A DNA stretch of 64,000 bases from assembly GCA_017554305.1 (NCBI GenBank), contig JAFZIN010000030.1, positions 62,001 through 126,000 on the forward strand, written 5' to 3'. A program made the position numbers and the translations under genes. The notes beneath the pieces were generated by a model. That model was not told the DNA's origin. It saw only the letters and a program-made list of their open reading frames with translations, and searched no databases. Source of the stretch: Bacteroidales bacterium. Its GTDB lineage: Bacteria; Bacteroidota; Bacteroidia; Bacteroidales; UBA932. Numbering within the stretch: the stretch's first letter is position 1; every line of letters begins with the position of its first letter. Shown piece by piece: positions 45,301 through 52,957 of the stretch.

Positions 45301-45537
45301 CACACTATCAGTCAGTTCAATAATACTATGGTGTGGAATTGGCACAACCGTTTCTCATACGGAGCAGATGTTACAATTGTTGGAAACTTCTTCAGAATCG
45401 GTTTCCCGTTGGAGATTGGAATTCGCTATGCAAGAACCAACAAGCCTGGAGATATGGGTAATGCAACTCCGGCAATTTATGACGGCAACGGCCGTAAAGA
45501 TTACATAGGACTTTTATTCGGAATCTCCTTCAGATAA
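42385..45537 (+). CDS. HExxH metalloprotease-like domain fused to a propeller and outer-membrane barrel
   Basis: Secreted protein of 1050 residues with signal peptide (cleavage near APAFSQ). Residues 25-260 resemble the peptidase-MA-like gluzincins: HEGRH (His147, Glu148, His151) and Glu189 in WMLEGDA as candidate zinc ligand. Residues 330-660 look like a TolB-type beta-propeller, and from about 700 to the end there is a barrel-like region with alternating aromatic strands closing in KDYIGLLFGISFR. I recognise no named family for the full length. It may be an outer-membrane-anchored protease or assembly factor (inference). TATCTTGC at 42358-42365 is a weak -7 box. The gene contains a reverse-strand AACTATCGGGA word (43041-43051). 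Confidence 0.75.
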   Translation: MRFLGRKILAVAAALLLAAPAFSQFYDIGNEPVGVKWKILKSAHFSILYPDSTSVVKLSRFGGNLNGRFGKEAASKYLAMMELAYGVQNDSVRLTYGIPKRFPTVLHPFNAQSNGVSVWAPRQIDFFALPPTSIISTEPWDVSLATHEGRHAWQMAHFNRGIFKVLYWFAGDQVIGSASTIYPSVWMLEGDAVVAETEMSRGGRGRSAAFLSRSLRCIIPDSSANLTNYFYGKQRSWDRWRLGSLKAFTPSAYDVGYMINSLARYRSKDVNLTHKILNYEVNHFLSANVVASAFKAGSGKTHRKYVAEDELRNFMELNSNKEFIKLLNNLRSENNYSPESLNANPLARSGEKRGYFTIYKAPVEIGKDSVVAVVEGYGTSPYLVLMTKENGEWKHKILTYFEGTENFYYHDGVLWKSEIRSNSRWGQIKRSIIAGYNIKEKEDIDVIGEFTSREGGYLNEPAVVMVDGRPVMYAITYDPSTMHASSNITPIYYLDNENEDVSSLPEYPVEGQVTSFTSVGKEIIYTVVTDEGLALKKAWKDGGKYFTRTLIEPSYHTISKLKSKGNEVFFITDYFGNTNLCRMDVTDCKMRLASLADNIDNFYVSDCEDDVVYISRGVGDKGCFPFKEKLVSVDVAPGLEFTYPLAEELSRQYKEKWDNPIAEEKIEAEAKSYVEEDYSRIAHAFRIHSWYPAYTQLTGETSGNEFVEENGLGVTFYSQNTLGTARGMAAYSYQRASRLGTPTRNLHAAHAAFSYSGWYPVIEAEAHFNDKAMISNNKYSFRSQVTMSVPQEFDLFKSELEVEPYIAWTYRNDESIPEVNFNRVTFRQIERNNFIAGLNILNTMDMARSQIYPRLGIGASLAGMFNMEGGSNFGNVYAGILYGYLPGLGFNHGLRLSAAYQRQDVEGKLLWMDNILSMPRGFTEDFYGRNYFRATADYAIPIYLGDVSLGFFAYLKQLKVIPFIDYGRVEIPHTISQFNNTMVWNWHNRFSYGADVTIVGNFFRIGFPLEIGIRYARTNKPGDMGNATPAIYDGNGRKDYIGLLFGISFR

Positions 45538-47400
45538 CAAGTAGTTGGAGATTTTCTGAGCGTAGGATTTTCCTACTACGGATGAAAGTTCCTCAAAACT
45601 TGCCTTCTTAACTCTTGCAACGCTATGGAAGTGTTGCAGGAGTTTTTGTATGGTAGCCTCTCCAATGCCCTTTATCTCAGTGAGTTCAGACTTTATCTGG
45701 CCTTTGCTTCTTAGGCTTCTGTGGAAGGTTATTCCAAAGCGGTGAGCCTCATCTCTGAGTTGCATAATGAGTTTAAGAGACGGGGAGTTTTTATCTAAGA
45801 AGAGAGGGTTTGGATCTCCGGGACGGATGAGTTCCTCCAGCCTTTTTGCTATGCCAATAATAGGGAGTTTCTTCTCCAGGCCCAACTCTGTAAGTGCCTG
45901 GTATGCAAAGTCTAACTGCCCGCGTCCGCCGTCAACAACCACAAGATTTGGGAGAGGTTCTCCTTCATTCAGCAGTCTGGAATATCTTCTGAAAACCACC
46001 TCGTGCATAGAGGCAAAATCGTTGGCACCCACAACGGTTTTTATGTTGAACTTGCGGTAATCTTTCTTGGACGGTTTGCCGTTTTTGAAAACTACGCAAG
46101 AGGCTACCGGATTGGTACCCTGTATGTTGGAGTTGTCAAAGCACTCAATGTGCACAGGGTAATCTTTAAGGTGAAGGTCTCTCTTGAGCATCTCAACTCC
46201 AATGCTCTTTTTCTCATCTGGGTTCTTAAGGGCCTCCTGCTTAAGGGCTTGCAGCATAAACTCGCGGGCGTTCTTGGTGGAGAGTTCCAAGAGGGAGAGT
46301 TTGTCTCCGCGCTGAGGAACGTGAATTTCATGCTCCTCTGAAAGTATTCCGCCGGCCGGCATAAACGGTACAAGTATCTGGCGGCAAGGCTTTTCTCCAG
46401 CCTCTGCAAGTATGTTATAAACGCTTAAAATAAAGTGCGTTAGGGCCTCCTCCTGTTCTGTGGAGATTTCTCCGTTGCTTAAATCTTCCGCAGTTTTGAG
46501 TTCCAGATTGAGCACTCGGGTGATGCAGCCGTTGGTCACTCTCATAAAGTTGCCAAAGGCAGAGGCATTCTTGCTCTTTTCTCCAATCTTGTCTGTAAAG
46601 AGAATAGAGAAGACATCCAGGTTTGTAAGATTGGATTGAACTATGAGAGATTTGTTGTAGTGCGCTCCCAAAAGTTCCATTCTCTCCTTGTAAAGTTGCG
46701 CCTCTTCAAAGTTCAGAGAATCAGAGGCGTGCAGCATCTTCTCCTTAAAGAGGCGTATCATCTGGGAACTGTTGCCCTTAAGAATATTCTTTACCGCCTC
46801 AATGTTTTCTGCATACTCCTCTTCAGATATTTTTCCTATGCACGGCGCATCACATTTTTGTATGTGCCAATTCAGACACTCCTTAAACTTTCCTGCCGCA
46901 ATATCCTCCTTGTTCAACTTCAACGTACAGGTTCTGAGACGGAAGAGAGTGTGAAACATCTCTATCAACTGATGAGCATAAGTGGCTGAACTGTAGGGAC
47001 CAAAGTAGAGCGAACCGTCTCTTGTAACGCGTCTTGTTATGAAGACTCTTGGGAATGGTTCCGCCTTTATGCAAATCCACGGATAGGTCTTGCTGTCTTT
47101 GAGCATAATGTTGTAACGCGGCTGATTTTCCTTAATAAGATTGTTCTCTAAAAGGAAGGCGTCCTGCTCGTTTTCTACAACAGTATACTCAACGTTTGCA
47201 ATTTTGCTTACAAGCACCTGGGTTTTGGCGTTCAGACGGTTCTCCGCAACAAAGTAGGAGGAGACTCTCTTCTTAAGATTTTTGGCCTTTCCCACATAGA
47301 TTATCTTCCCCGATGAGTCTAAAAACCTATAGACGCCGGGAAGGAACGGAAGTAGGGGCAGAATCTCCTTTTTTATTCTATCTTTGTCTAGAATTTGCAT
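45514..47400 (-). CDS. uvrC: Excinuclease ABC subunit C
   Basis: Nucleotide-excision-repair nuclease that makes both incisions beside the lesion. The protein of 628 residues starts MQILDKDRIKKEIL and has the GIY-YIG 3'-incision domain (PGVYRFLDSSGKIIYVGKAKNLKKR), a UvrB-binding UVR motif near residue 210, the RNase-H-like 5'-incision domain (ECFDNSNIQGTNPVASCVVF, DGGRGQ) and a C-terminal HhH pair (IKGIGEATIQKLL). An in-frame extension to 47667 exists but carries no family similarity and lies upstream of the -7 box at 47414-47421, so 47400 is the start. The 3' end overlaps the convergent gene end by 24 bases. Confidence 0.96.
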   Translation of the reverse strand: MQILDKDRIKKEILPLLPFLPGVYRFLDSSGKIIYVGKAKNLKKRVSSYFVAENRLNAKTQVLVSKIANVEYTVVENEQDAFLLENNLIKENQPRYNIMLKDSKTYPWICIKAEPFPRVFITRRVTRDGSLYFGPYSSATYAHQLIEMFHTLFRLRTCTLKLNKEDIAAGKFKECLNWHIQKCDAPCIGKISEEEYAENIEAVKNILKGNSSQMIRLFKEKMLHASDSLNFEEAQLYKERMELLGAHYNKSLIVQSNLTNLDVFSILFTDKIGEKSKNASAFGNFMRVTNGCITRVLNLELKTAEDLSNGEISTEQEEALTHFILSVYNILAEAGEKPCRQILVPFMPAGGILSEEHEIHVPQRGDKLSLLELSTKNAREFMLQALKQEALKNPDEKKSIGVEMLKRDLHLKDYPVHIECFDNSNIQGTNPVASCVVFKNGKPSKKDYRKFNIKTVVGANDFASMHEVVFRRYSRLLNEGEPLPNLVVVDGGRGQLDFAYQALTELGLEKKLPIIGIAKRLEELIRPGDPNPLFLDKNSPSLKLIMQLRDEAHRFGITFHRSLRSKGQIKSELTEIKGIGEATIQKLLQHFHSVARVKKASFEELSSVVGKSYAQKISNYLLSEGDSE

Positions 47401-47421
47401 AAGCCGATGTGTGCAAAAGTA
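47379..47421. promoter_or_regulatory. Interlocked divergent promoters of uvrC and the acyltransferase
   Basis: TATCTTTG (47379-47386, plus) lies inside the first codons of uvrC and serves the acyltransferase. TACTTTTG (47414-47421, minus) lies inside the first codons of the acyltransferase and serves uvrC. Each promoter is thus within the coding start of the opposite gene; the start codons are seven bases apart. Confidence 0.65.
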
Positions 47422-49197
47422 AACAATAAAAACGAACTGAAGAACTCGCTGGGTATTCCGGGTTTTACGGGCAGAGTGCTCTCCGGCCTTACTATGAAGG
47501 TTGCGGGGTGGGGCAAGTTTAATGAGGTTTACAAACACATCTCCCAGTATGAGGGGGTGGAGTTTGCCGCAAAACTCATTGAATATCTTGGCATTACCAT
47601 AAACCTCAATGAAGAGGCCCTGGCCAATATTCCTAAAGAGGGGGCGGTAATTTTTACTGCCAACCACCCGTTTGGTGCTTTGGACGGCATGGCCGCACTG
47701 AGCGTTCTGGGTAAGGTGAGACCGGATCTTAAGATATTTACCAACCTTATTCTGTCCAAGATTCCAAACACCAAGGAGAACTTTATTGCAAGTACCACCA
47801 CATACGGCTTTGGAAAGTTTGAGGCCGGTTCAATCTCCGGATACAGAGCCGCAGAAGAGCATTTGAGCAAAGGTGGCGCGCTGGTTCTATTCCCTGCCGG
47901 AGAGGTCTCCACATACAACACCCAGGGAAAGGTTGTGGAGGACAAGCAGTGGTACATACTGCTGGCACGTCAGATTAGAAAATCTAAGGCTCCAGTTATT
48001 CCGGTATACTTCCACGGCCACAACTCCAAGTATTTCCAGTTCCTCTCCAAGATAAGCACCAAGCTGAGTGACCTCCGTGTTACCCACGAGATGCTGGACA
48101 AGAAGGGGGAGGTGATAAAGATGAGAGTGGGCTCCGTAATAAACACCCAGGAACTTGAAAAACAGAAAGATGACCGTGCTGTGGCTCATTATTTAAGGAG
48201 CCGTTCTTATATGTTGGAGGCGAATGTTGAAGAGAAGGATAAGAGTTTCTACACTACAGAGGTAATACCTCCTGTAGATGTAAATCTGATACTCAAGGAG
48301 TTGGAAGATAACTACGAGAGAGACCACCTCTTTGACGTGGGTGAGACCTCCTGCTATCTCTTTGACAAACAGAACATTCCTAACCTTATGCGGGAGATTG
48401 CCCGCAAGAGGGAGGAGGCCTTCCGTGCTGTAGGTGAGGGCACCAATCTCACCATGGATACAGACTCATACGATGATTACTACAAACAGCTCATACTTTG
48501 GAACACCAAAGAGAAGGCGCTGGTTGGAGCATACCGTTTGGGTATGGGGCAGGAGATTCTGAAAACCAAGGGCATACACGGTTTCTATGCAGATATGCTC
48601 TTCCGTTACAATGATACAGAAGAGGCCCGCCAGCTTCTCTCAAAGTGCGTAGAATTGGGACGTTCGTTTGTAAGTGTTGAACACCAGAAAGATACGCTGG
48701 CTCTGATGCTCCTCTTTAAAGGACTGTTACATACAATGATGAGGTATCAGGAGTACCGTTACCTCATTGGCCCTGTAAGTATAAGCTCCTGGTATCCTAT
48801 GCTTTACAGAAGCTTAATGGTTCACTACCTGAGAGAGCATCACTGCACTCCGGGCTACAAGAATCTGGTAAATCCGGTTCATCCGTTTGTTCCGGACTTT
48901 GGCAGAGTGGATGTTAACGCACTGCTCTACGGCAAGACCACCAACCTTGAGATGTTTGACCGCTTCCTGCTGAGAATGAGCGGCGGCCAGTACCGCTTAC
49001 CGGCTTTGGTTAAGAAGTACATCAAACTTGGAGCAAAGATTATTGACTACAATGTAGACCCGGATTTCCACGATTGTCTGGATGGTCTCATCCTTCTGGC
49101 TCTAGAAGATATGCCTACAGATGAGGTAGATACGCTCTCCAAAGACTTTGCAGACCGCACCCCTGTCTACCGCCGTTTTTACGGAGCCAACCTGTAA
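47407..49197 (+). CDS. Bifunctional O-/N-acyltransferase for aminolipid synthesis (OlsF/GlsF-like)
   Basis: Protein of 596 residues. The N-terminal half is a PlsC-type lysolipid O-acyltransferase: ANHPFGALDG (His87 and Asp93), GGALVLFPAGEVS and a VIPVYFHG segment. The C-terminal half (from about 300) is a GNAT-type N-acyltransferase of the OlsB/hemolysin kind (YYKQLILWNTKEKALVGAYRLGMG, RFPVSISS-like GPVSISSWYP). This fusion is known from Bacteroidota and Serratia OlsF, which makes ornithine or glycine lipids by first N-acylating the amino acid with a 3-hydroxy fatty acid and then O-acylating it. Glycine lipid is likely in Bacteroidales, but the amino acid cannot be read from sequence. The start chosen is ATG 47407; a TTG at 47395 is less likely. 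Confidence 0.88.
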   Translation: MCAKVNNKNELKNSLGIPGFTGRVLSGLTMKVAGWGKFNEVYKHISQYEGVEFAAKLIEYLGITINLNEEALANIPKEGAVIFTANHPFGALDGMAALSVLGKVRPDLKIFTNLILSKIPNTKENFIASTTTYGFGKFEAGSISGYRAAEEHLSKGGALVLFPAGEVSTYNTQGKVVEDKQWYILLARQIRKSKAPVIPVYFHGHNSKYFQFLSKISTKLSDLRVTHEMLDKKGEVIKMRVGSVINTQELEKQKDDRAVAHYLRSRSYMLEANVEEKDKSFYTTEVIPPVDVNLILKELEDNYERDHLFDVGETSCYLFDKQNIPNLMREIARKREEAFRAVGEGTNLTMDTDSYDDYYKQLILWNTKEKALVGAYRLGMGQEILKTKGIHGFYADMLFRYNDTEEARQLLSKCVELGRSFVSVEHQKDTLALMLLFKGLLHTMMRYQEYRYLIGPVSISSWYPMLYRSLMVHYLREHHCTPGYKNLVNPVHPFVPDFGRVDVNALLYGKTTNLEMFDRFLLRMSGGQYRLPALVKKYIKLGAKIIDYNVDPDFHDCLDGLILLALEDMPTDEVDTLSKDFADRTPVYRRFYGANL

Positions 49198-49250
49198 TTT
49201 CCGCTGTTACGTTTCCGCACAACAACCTCTTCCGCAGCAGGCGTCTGCCC

Positions 49251-49303
49251 TGCGGGAATGCTGCGTTTGCAGAACATGCTGCGGGAATGCTGCGTTTGCG
49301 GAA
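49251..49303 (+). repeat. Direct repeat of about 24 bases after the acyltransferase gene
   Basis: Two copies of TGCGGGAATGCTGCGTTTGC plus (A/G)GAA, at 49251-49274 and 49280-49303, in the 129-base gap before the convergent rnpA-yidD gene. A GC-rich inverted pattern is present but no T-run is seen. Confidence 0.6.
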
Positions 49304-49326
49304 TACGTTTGCTTTAAAGTCTGACT

Positions 49327-50289
49327 TTATGGAACGGGGTCATAGCCGCTGCCGCCCCACGGATGGCATCTTAAGATTCTTTTTGCTGCAAGGTAAAATC
49401 CCTTTAGCGGCCCGTACTTGCGGAAGGCCTCAACAGCATATTGAGAGCAGGTTGGGGTGAAACGGCAACTCGCAGGCTTTAAGGGAGATATGCAGACCTG
49501 ATAGAATTTTATGAGCAGCACAAACGGAAAACTCAACACACTCTTCACTCCCCGCCGCACCTTTTCCCAAAAGCTGTTCTTTTCTGCCCCCTTCTCTTTA
49601 TCCGTTGTACCTTTTTCTATTGATTTATTCTTCCCGATAGTTGACATTTTATCCCTCTCGGCTGCCCGGCCATTAGCGCAACTGTTTGTGCTATTGCGTA
49701 ATGCAGATTTTTCTATTGTAGAACTGTGTAATGTTGAGTTGGCATCATCTGCAGAGGATGTGCTGTTTTTTGCCAGGCCTGATTCAGAACTGTCTGATTT
49801 ACTGTCTGATGCGGTGCCGTTTGATGCGGTGCTGTCTGCTGAACTGGCGGAGTTGCCGTCTGATGTAGAGTTGTCTGATAGGGTGGCGGTAGCTGCGGAA
49901 ATCTTCTGAAGAATCTCAACAACTGCGGCTTCAATCTCTTTGTAAGAACGGATTTCCTTTGCTATGTACAGAAGGCTTATAGAGAGCCCGCGCTGAGGAA
50001 GGAGTTCTTTGTGAAGGCGGTAAGCCTCTCTCATTCTACGTTTTAGGAGGTTACGGTCTACCGCTCTTTTGAAACTTTTCTTGGGTGCAACAACCATTAC
50101 TTTGTTAACGCTCCTCTCTGCTGCGCCTGTTGCAGCAGTTGCACCGTTTATGTAACGTTCTGCTATAATGTATCTTGCAAGGATTGGTGTTGCCTCAATG
50201 CGATGCCCCCGAGAGACAAGTTGAAGTATCTCTCTGCGTGAAGTTACTCTTTCATTCTTCTTGAAAGTATGCCTTACAGTAAGGGACAT
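49327..50289 (-). CDS. rnpA: Fusion of RNase P protein (RnpA) and YidD, with a Ser/Thr/Asn-rich linker
   Basis: Single 320-residue frame. Residues 1-130 are RnpA, the protein subunit that helps RNase P RNA cut tRNA precursors; the RNR-type motif is [18 protein letters not shown]. Residues 240-320 are a complete YidD (membrane-insertion efficiency factor; [51 protein letters not shown]). The ~105-residue bridge (about 133-238) is rich in Ser, Thr, Asn and Asp. In other Bacteroidota rnpA and yidD are separate neighbours. No stop or frameshift is seen between the parts. It contains an AACTATCGGGA word (49632-49642). Confidence 0.9.
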   Translation of the reverse strand: MSLTVRHTFKKNERVTSRREILQLVSRGHRIEATPILARYIIAERYINGATAATGAAERSVNKVMVVAPKKSFKRAVDRNLLKRRMREAYRLHKELLPQRGLSISLLYIAKEIRSYKEIEAAVVEILQKISAATATLSDNSTSDGNSASSADSTASNGTASDSKSDSSESGLAKNSTSSADDANSTLHSSTIEKSALRNSTNSCANGRAAERDKMSTIGKNKSIEKGTTDKEKGAEKNSFWEKVRRGVKSVLSFPFVLLIKFYQVCISPLKPASCRFTPTCSQYAVEAFRKYGPLKGFYLAAKRILRCHPWGGSGYDPVP

Positions 50290-50292
50290 TGA

Positions 50293-51870
50293 TTATCTCT
50301 TACCCGCCTTTTTTGCTACGGGTTTCTTTGTCTTGCTTGCAGCCTTTGCAACTTGCTTCTTTACACTCTTCTTCACAACAGTTTTCTTGGCAACAGGCTT
50401 CTTTGCAACTGCCTTTGCTATAGCCTTTTTAGCAGCAGGTTTTGGAGCGTTTTTCTTTGCCGGAACCGCCTTCTTTGCTGCAGGTTTTACTGCCGGCTTG
50501 GAAGCAACTTTTTTTGCCGGAACTGCCTTCTTTGCTGCAGGTTTTACTGCCGGCTTGGAAGCAACTTTCTTTGCAGGTGCGCTCTTCTTTGCAGCAACAG
50601 CTTTCTTTGCTACTACTTTCTTAACAGTAGCGCTCTTCTTTACTGCAGGTTTAGAAGCAACCTTTTTTGCAGGTGCGCTCTTCTTTGCCGGAACCGCTTT
50701 CTTTGCAACAGGCTTTGCTGCAACTTTCTTTGCAGGTGCGCTTTTCTTTACAGCGGGCTTTGCAACTTGCTTTTTAACAGCAGGTTTTACGGCTGCCTTC
50801 TTTGCCGGAACGTTCTTTTTTGCTGCTGGTTTTGGAGTTGAAGCGGTCTTCTTGGCGTCAACTTTTGGAGCGGCTGGCTTTGAAGGCGCCGGCTTTTGAA
50901 CCGTTGGCTTTTCAACTGCCGGTTTAGGAGCATCTTTCTTTACCTCAGGCTTTGCAACCGGTTTATTTTCAGCCGGCTTTGTAACGTCCTTTGTTACCTC
51001 CGGTTTTGGAGCGGCTGGTTTTGGAGCGGCTGGTTTTGGAGTAGCTGGCTTTGCAGGCGCCGGTTTTTCTGCGGCCTTTGGAGCTGCAACCGGTTTCTTC
51101 TCAACAGGCATTATGGTCTGCTTGAAATCCGGCTCAACAATCAGTTTCTCCAGAGCGCTGGCAAGTGACTGGAACTCTGTGGTTGGGCCGCCAATTGCAT
51201 ATTTCAACCCAGCCTCATCCATTGCCTTGCGTATACCTGAACCGAATGCTACAAACTTGGTATCTCCAGGTTTGTAGTTAGGGAAGTTGTTCTTCAAAGA
51301 TGTGATATCCAGTGCGTTGTAGAATGCAATGAGCTGATAGTCATTAAGATTGAGGTCCTTAAGGTCATTGTCTACAAACTTTGCAACCACCGCAGAGGCA
51401 AACTTGAGTTTGGTCTCCTGGAACATAGATATCCACTCCGGATAGATATGATCCGGTGAAGCAAGCAGGAACTTATCATCTTTATGCTTGTCTGCTTTTG
51501 CAAGTCTTACAACAGAAGCAAAGGTGCCGTCTCCGTAGAAAATCTTTCTCTTACGGTAAATGATGTGCTTCTGCAGATAGTATGAAATGTTCTCCGATGT
51601 GCAGAAATACTTCTGAGAATCGGGAATCTTTATTCTCTGCTCCAAACAAAGTTTAAAGAAGGCGTCTATTGTTCCCTTAGAGGTAAAGACTATTGCGGTA
51701 TAGTCTGGAATGTTCACCTTCTGTGCGCGGAACTCTCTGACACTCAGAGGAACCATGCTAAAGAAAGGCTTAAAGTCTATCTTAACGTTGTATTTGTGGA
51801 TAAGGTTTGCATAGTGAGGATTTGCACTTGCAACGCCCGGCTGAGCTATAAGAATTCTGTCTATCTTCAT
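50293..51870 (-). CDS. hemD: Uroporphyrinogen-III synthase-like protein with a histone-H1-like Lys/Ala/Pro tail
   Basis: Protein of 525 residues. Residues 1-245 form a HemD-fold domain of the divergent Bacteroidota type (ILIAQPGVASANPHYANL, YTAIVFTSKGTIDAFF, VAFGSGIRKAMDEAGL), predicted to close the tetrapyrrole ring. Residues 255-525 are a long, strongly basic tail of PAKKA, KPAAKKA and KPAVKK units, similar to the tails of HC1/AlgP-type proteins, that would bind nucleic acid or polyanions. The tail is encoded in part by exact 57-bp tandem repeats. The hemD-like gene overlaps DUF4271 by four bases and is followed by rnpA-yidD, the usual Bacteroidota order. The enzyme role is from family resemblance only. 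Confidence 0.8.
   Translation of the reverse strand: MKIDRILIAQPGVASANPHYANLIHKYNVKIDFKPFFSMVPLSVREFRAQKVNIPDYTAIVFTSKGTIDAFFKLCLEQRIKIPDSQKYFCTSENISYYLQKHIIYRKRKIFYGDGTFASVVRLAKADKHKDDKFLLASPDHIYPEWISMFQETKLKFASAVVAKFVDNDLKDLNLNDYQLIAFYNALDITSLKNNFPNYKPGDTKFVAFGSGIRKAMDEAGLKYAIGGPTTEFQSLASALEKLIVEPDFKQTIMPVEKKPVAAPKAAEKPAPAKPATPKPAAPKPAAPKPEVTKDVTKPAENKPVAKPEVKKDAPKPAVEKPTVQKPAPSKPAAPKVDAKKTASTPKPAAKKNVPAKKAAVKPAVKKQVAKPAVKKSAPAKKVAAKPVAKKAVPAKKSAPAKKVASKPAVKKSATVKKVVAKKAVAAKKSAPAKKVASKPAVKPAAKKAVPAKKVASKPAVKPAAKKAVPAKKNAPKPAAKKAIAKAVAKKPVAKKTVVKKSVKKQVAKAASKTKKPVAKKAGKR
50477..50590 (-). repeat. 57-bp tandem repeat coding for the basic tail
   Basis: Copies 50477-50533 and 50534-50590 are nearly identical at DNA level and encode 19-residue units of the Lys/Ala/Pro tail. 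Further degenerate units extend to about 50800. Near-identity of neighbouring units suggests recent copy-number change by slippage. Confidence 0.75.
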
Positions 51871-52529
51871 CTCAATAATAATTTTACAATCAGTGCCACC
51901 GGTAAAATTTCAAGGGTGCAAAGATATAAAATGTAGAAAAAAAGAGAAAACTTGTTTTTGAATATCACTCTGGCCTCCATTATCAGGAACAGCACCGGCA
52001 CAACCGCCAGAAGGATAAGTAACGGCCTGTAAATGAGGAGCAAAATGGCTGCAGAAGAGGCTACGGTAAGGTAGTTTGCGCTGTTTCTTCCAATGTAGCG
52101 GAAACAGGTGGTGTTGTTAACGTAGTCCAAAAGGAAGAATAAACTATCGCGAATAAGAAAAAAGAGAATGAAGCAAACCATCGCGAGTATAAAGGAGATG
52201 GGAGACGGGGTAATGGCAAAGAGTGCTGCGGTGGTGGAAAAGAGTGCGGCCTCCCGCCTTAAGCCTCTGAGGGTCAGCTCATAATCTATTTCCTCCTGCT
52301 GCTTGGAAGAGAAGAGAGAACTCCACGCGTGCACCACTCCGCCAACTATTCTGAGGGTGGCAATGAGGAAGCAGACAATGAGAAGCGCCACCACCACAAG
52401 GTTAAAGATCTCCACCTCCTTAGGTTTTGCGCAAAACGGAGTTACCTCAACAGAAGTGAAGAGGGTTTTGCTGCCGCCCAAACCGCCAACAAGCGTATCT
52501 TCAGATATAAGGAGGGTGTCCTGCAACAT
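51867..52529 (-). CDS. DUF4271 membrane protein
   Basis: Integral membrane protein of 220 residues with five or six hydrophobic helices (LVVVALLIVCFLIATLRIVG at about 45-64, further pairs to residue 218). It matches the DUF4271 type that lies beside hemD in Bacteroidota; its function is not known. The stop overlaps the hemD-like start by four bases and the start follows the SUI1 gene by one base, so the SUI1-DUF4271-hemD-rnpA/yidD block is one operon. It contains an AACTATCGCGA word (52143-52153). Confidence 0.82.
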   Translation of the reverse strand: MLQDTLLISEDTLVGGLGGSKTLFTSVEVTPFCAKPKEVEIFNLVVVALLIVCFLIATLRIVGGVVHAWSSLFSSKQQEEIDYELTLRGLRREAALFSTTAALFAITPSPISFILAMVCFILFFLIRDSLFFLLDYVNNTTCFRYIGRNSANYLTVASSAAILLLIYRPLLILLAVVPVLFLIMEARVIFKNKFSLFFYILYLCTLEILPVALIVKLLLR

Positions 52530-52530
52530 A

Positions 52531-52878
52531 TCAGTTACCTCTTTTGGCCTTGTAACCGGCTGCTGTTAAGAGTTGTACAAGTTTATCTCTAAAGTCTCCC
52601 TGAATAAGAATCTCCCCCTCCTTAACGCTGCCGCCAACACCGCATTTGGTCTTGAGCATCTTGCCCAGAGCCTGCAAATCATCATCAGAGCCAATAAAGC
52701 CTTTTACCAGAGTAACCTGTTTGCCGGCCCTGCCGCTGCGGTCTATTGCAACAATCAGCTTCTGCTGCTGAGGGGGCAGGGTCTGCACCTCCTCCTCCTG
52801 AGCATCATTTTTGTAGTTGAAGTTTGGATTTGTGGAGAAGACTACTCCCTCTCTCTTCTTCCAATCGTTTTTACCCAT
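52531..52878 (-). CDS. SUI1/YciH-type translation initiation factor
   Basis: Protein of about 115 residues with the SUI1 fold ([41 protein letters not shown]), related to eukaryotic eIF1 and bacterial YciH. It is thought to influence start-codon selection or stress translation. The start [11 protein letters not shown] at 52878 is chosen because an earlier in-frame ATG (52908) lies upstream of the -7 box at 52897-52904 and cannot be in the transcript. First gene of the operon. Confidence 0.93.
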   Translation of the reverse strand: MGKNDWKKREGVVFSTNPNFNYKNDAQEEEVQTLPPQQQKLIVAIDRSGRAGKQVTLVKGFIGSDDDLQALGKMLKTKCGVGGSVKEGEILIQGDFRDKLVQLLTAAGYKAKRGN

Positions 52879-52896
52879 AATTCCGTTTTTCTGCCG

Positions 52897-52934
52897 CAAA
52901 GGTAGCATTTAAATATGTTAAAAGGTTATATTTG
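52897..52934. promoter_or_regulatory. Divergent promoters for SUI1 (-) and DUF2723 (+)
   Basis: TACCTTTG on the minus strand (52897-52904), 18 bases before the SUI1 start, and TATATTTG on the plus strand (52927-52934), 23 bases before the DUF2723 start. Confidence 0.75.
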
Positions 52935-52957
52935 CGTTTTAGACAAATTTTGATTTG

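Noticed and set aside
47401-47667. 89-residue N-terminal extension of UvrC
   Set aside because: No similarity to UvrC, and it lies upstream of the uvrC -7 box and antisense to the acyltransferase gene.
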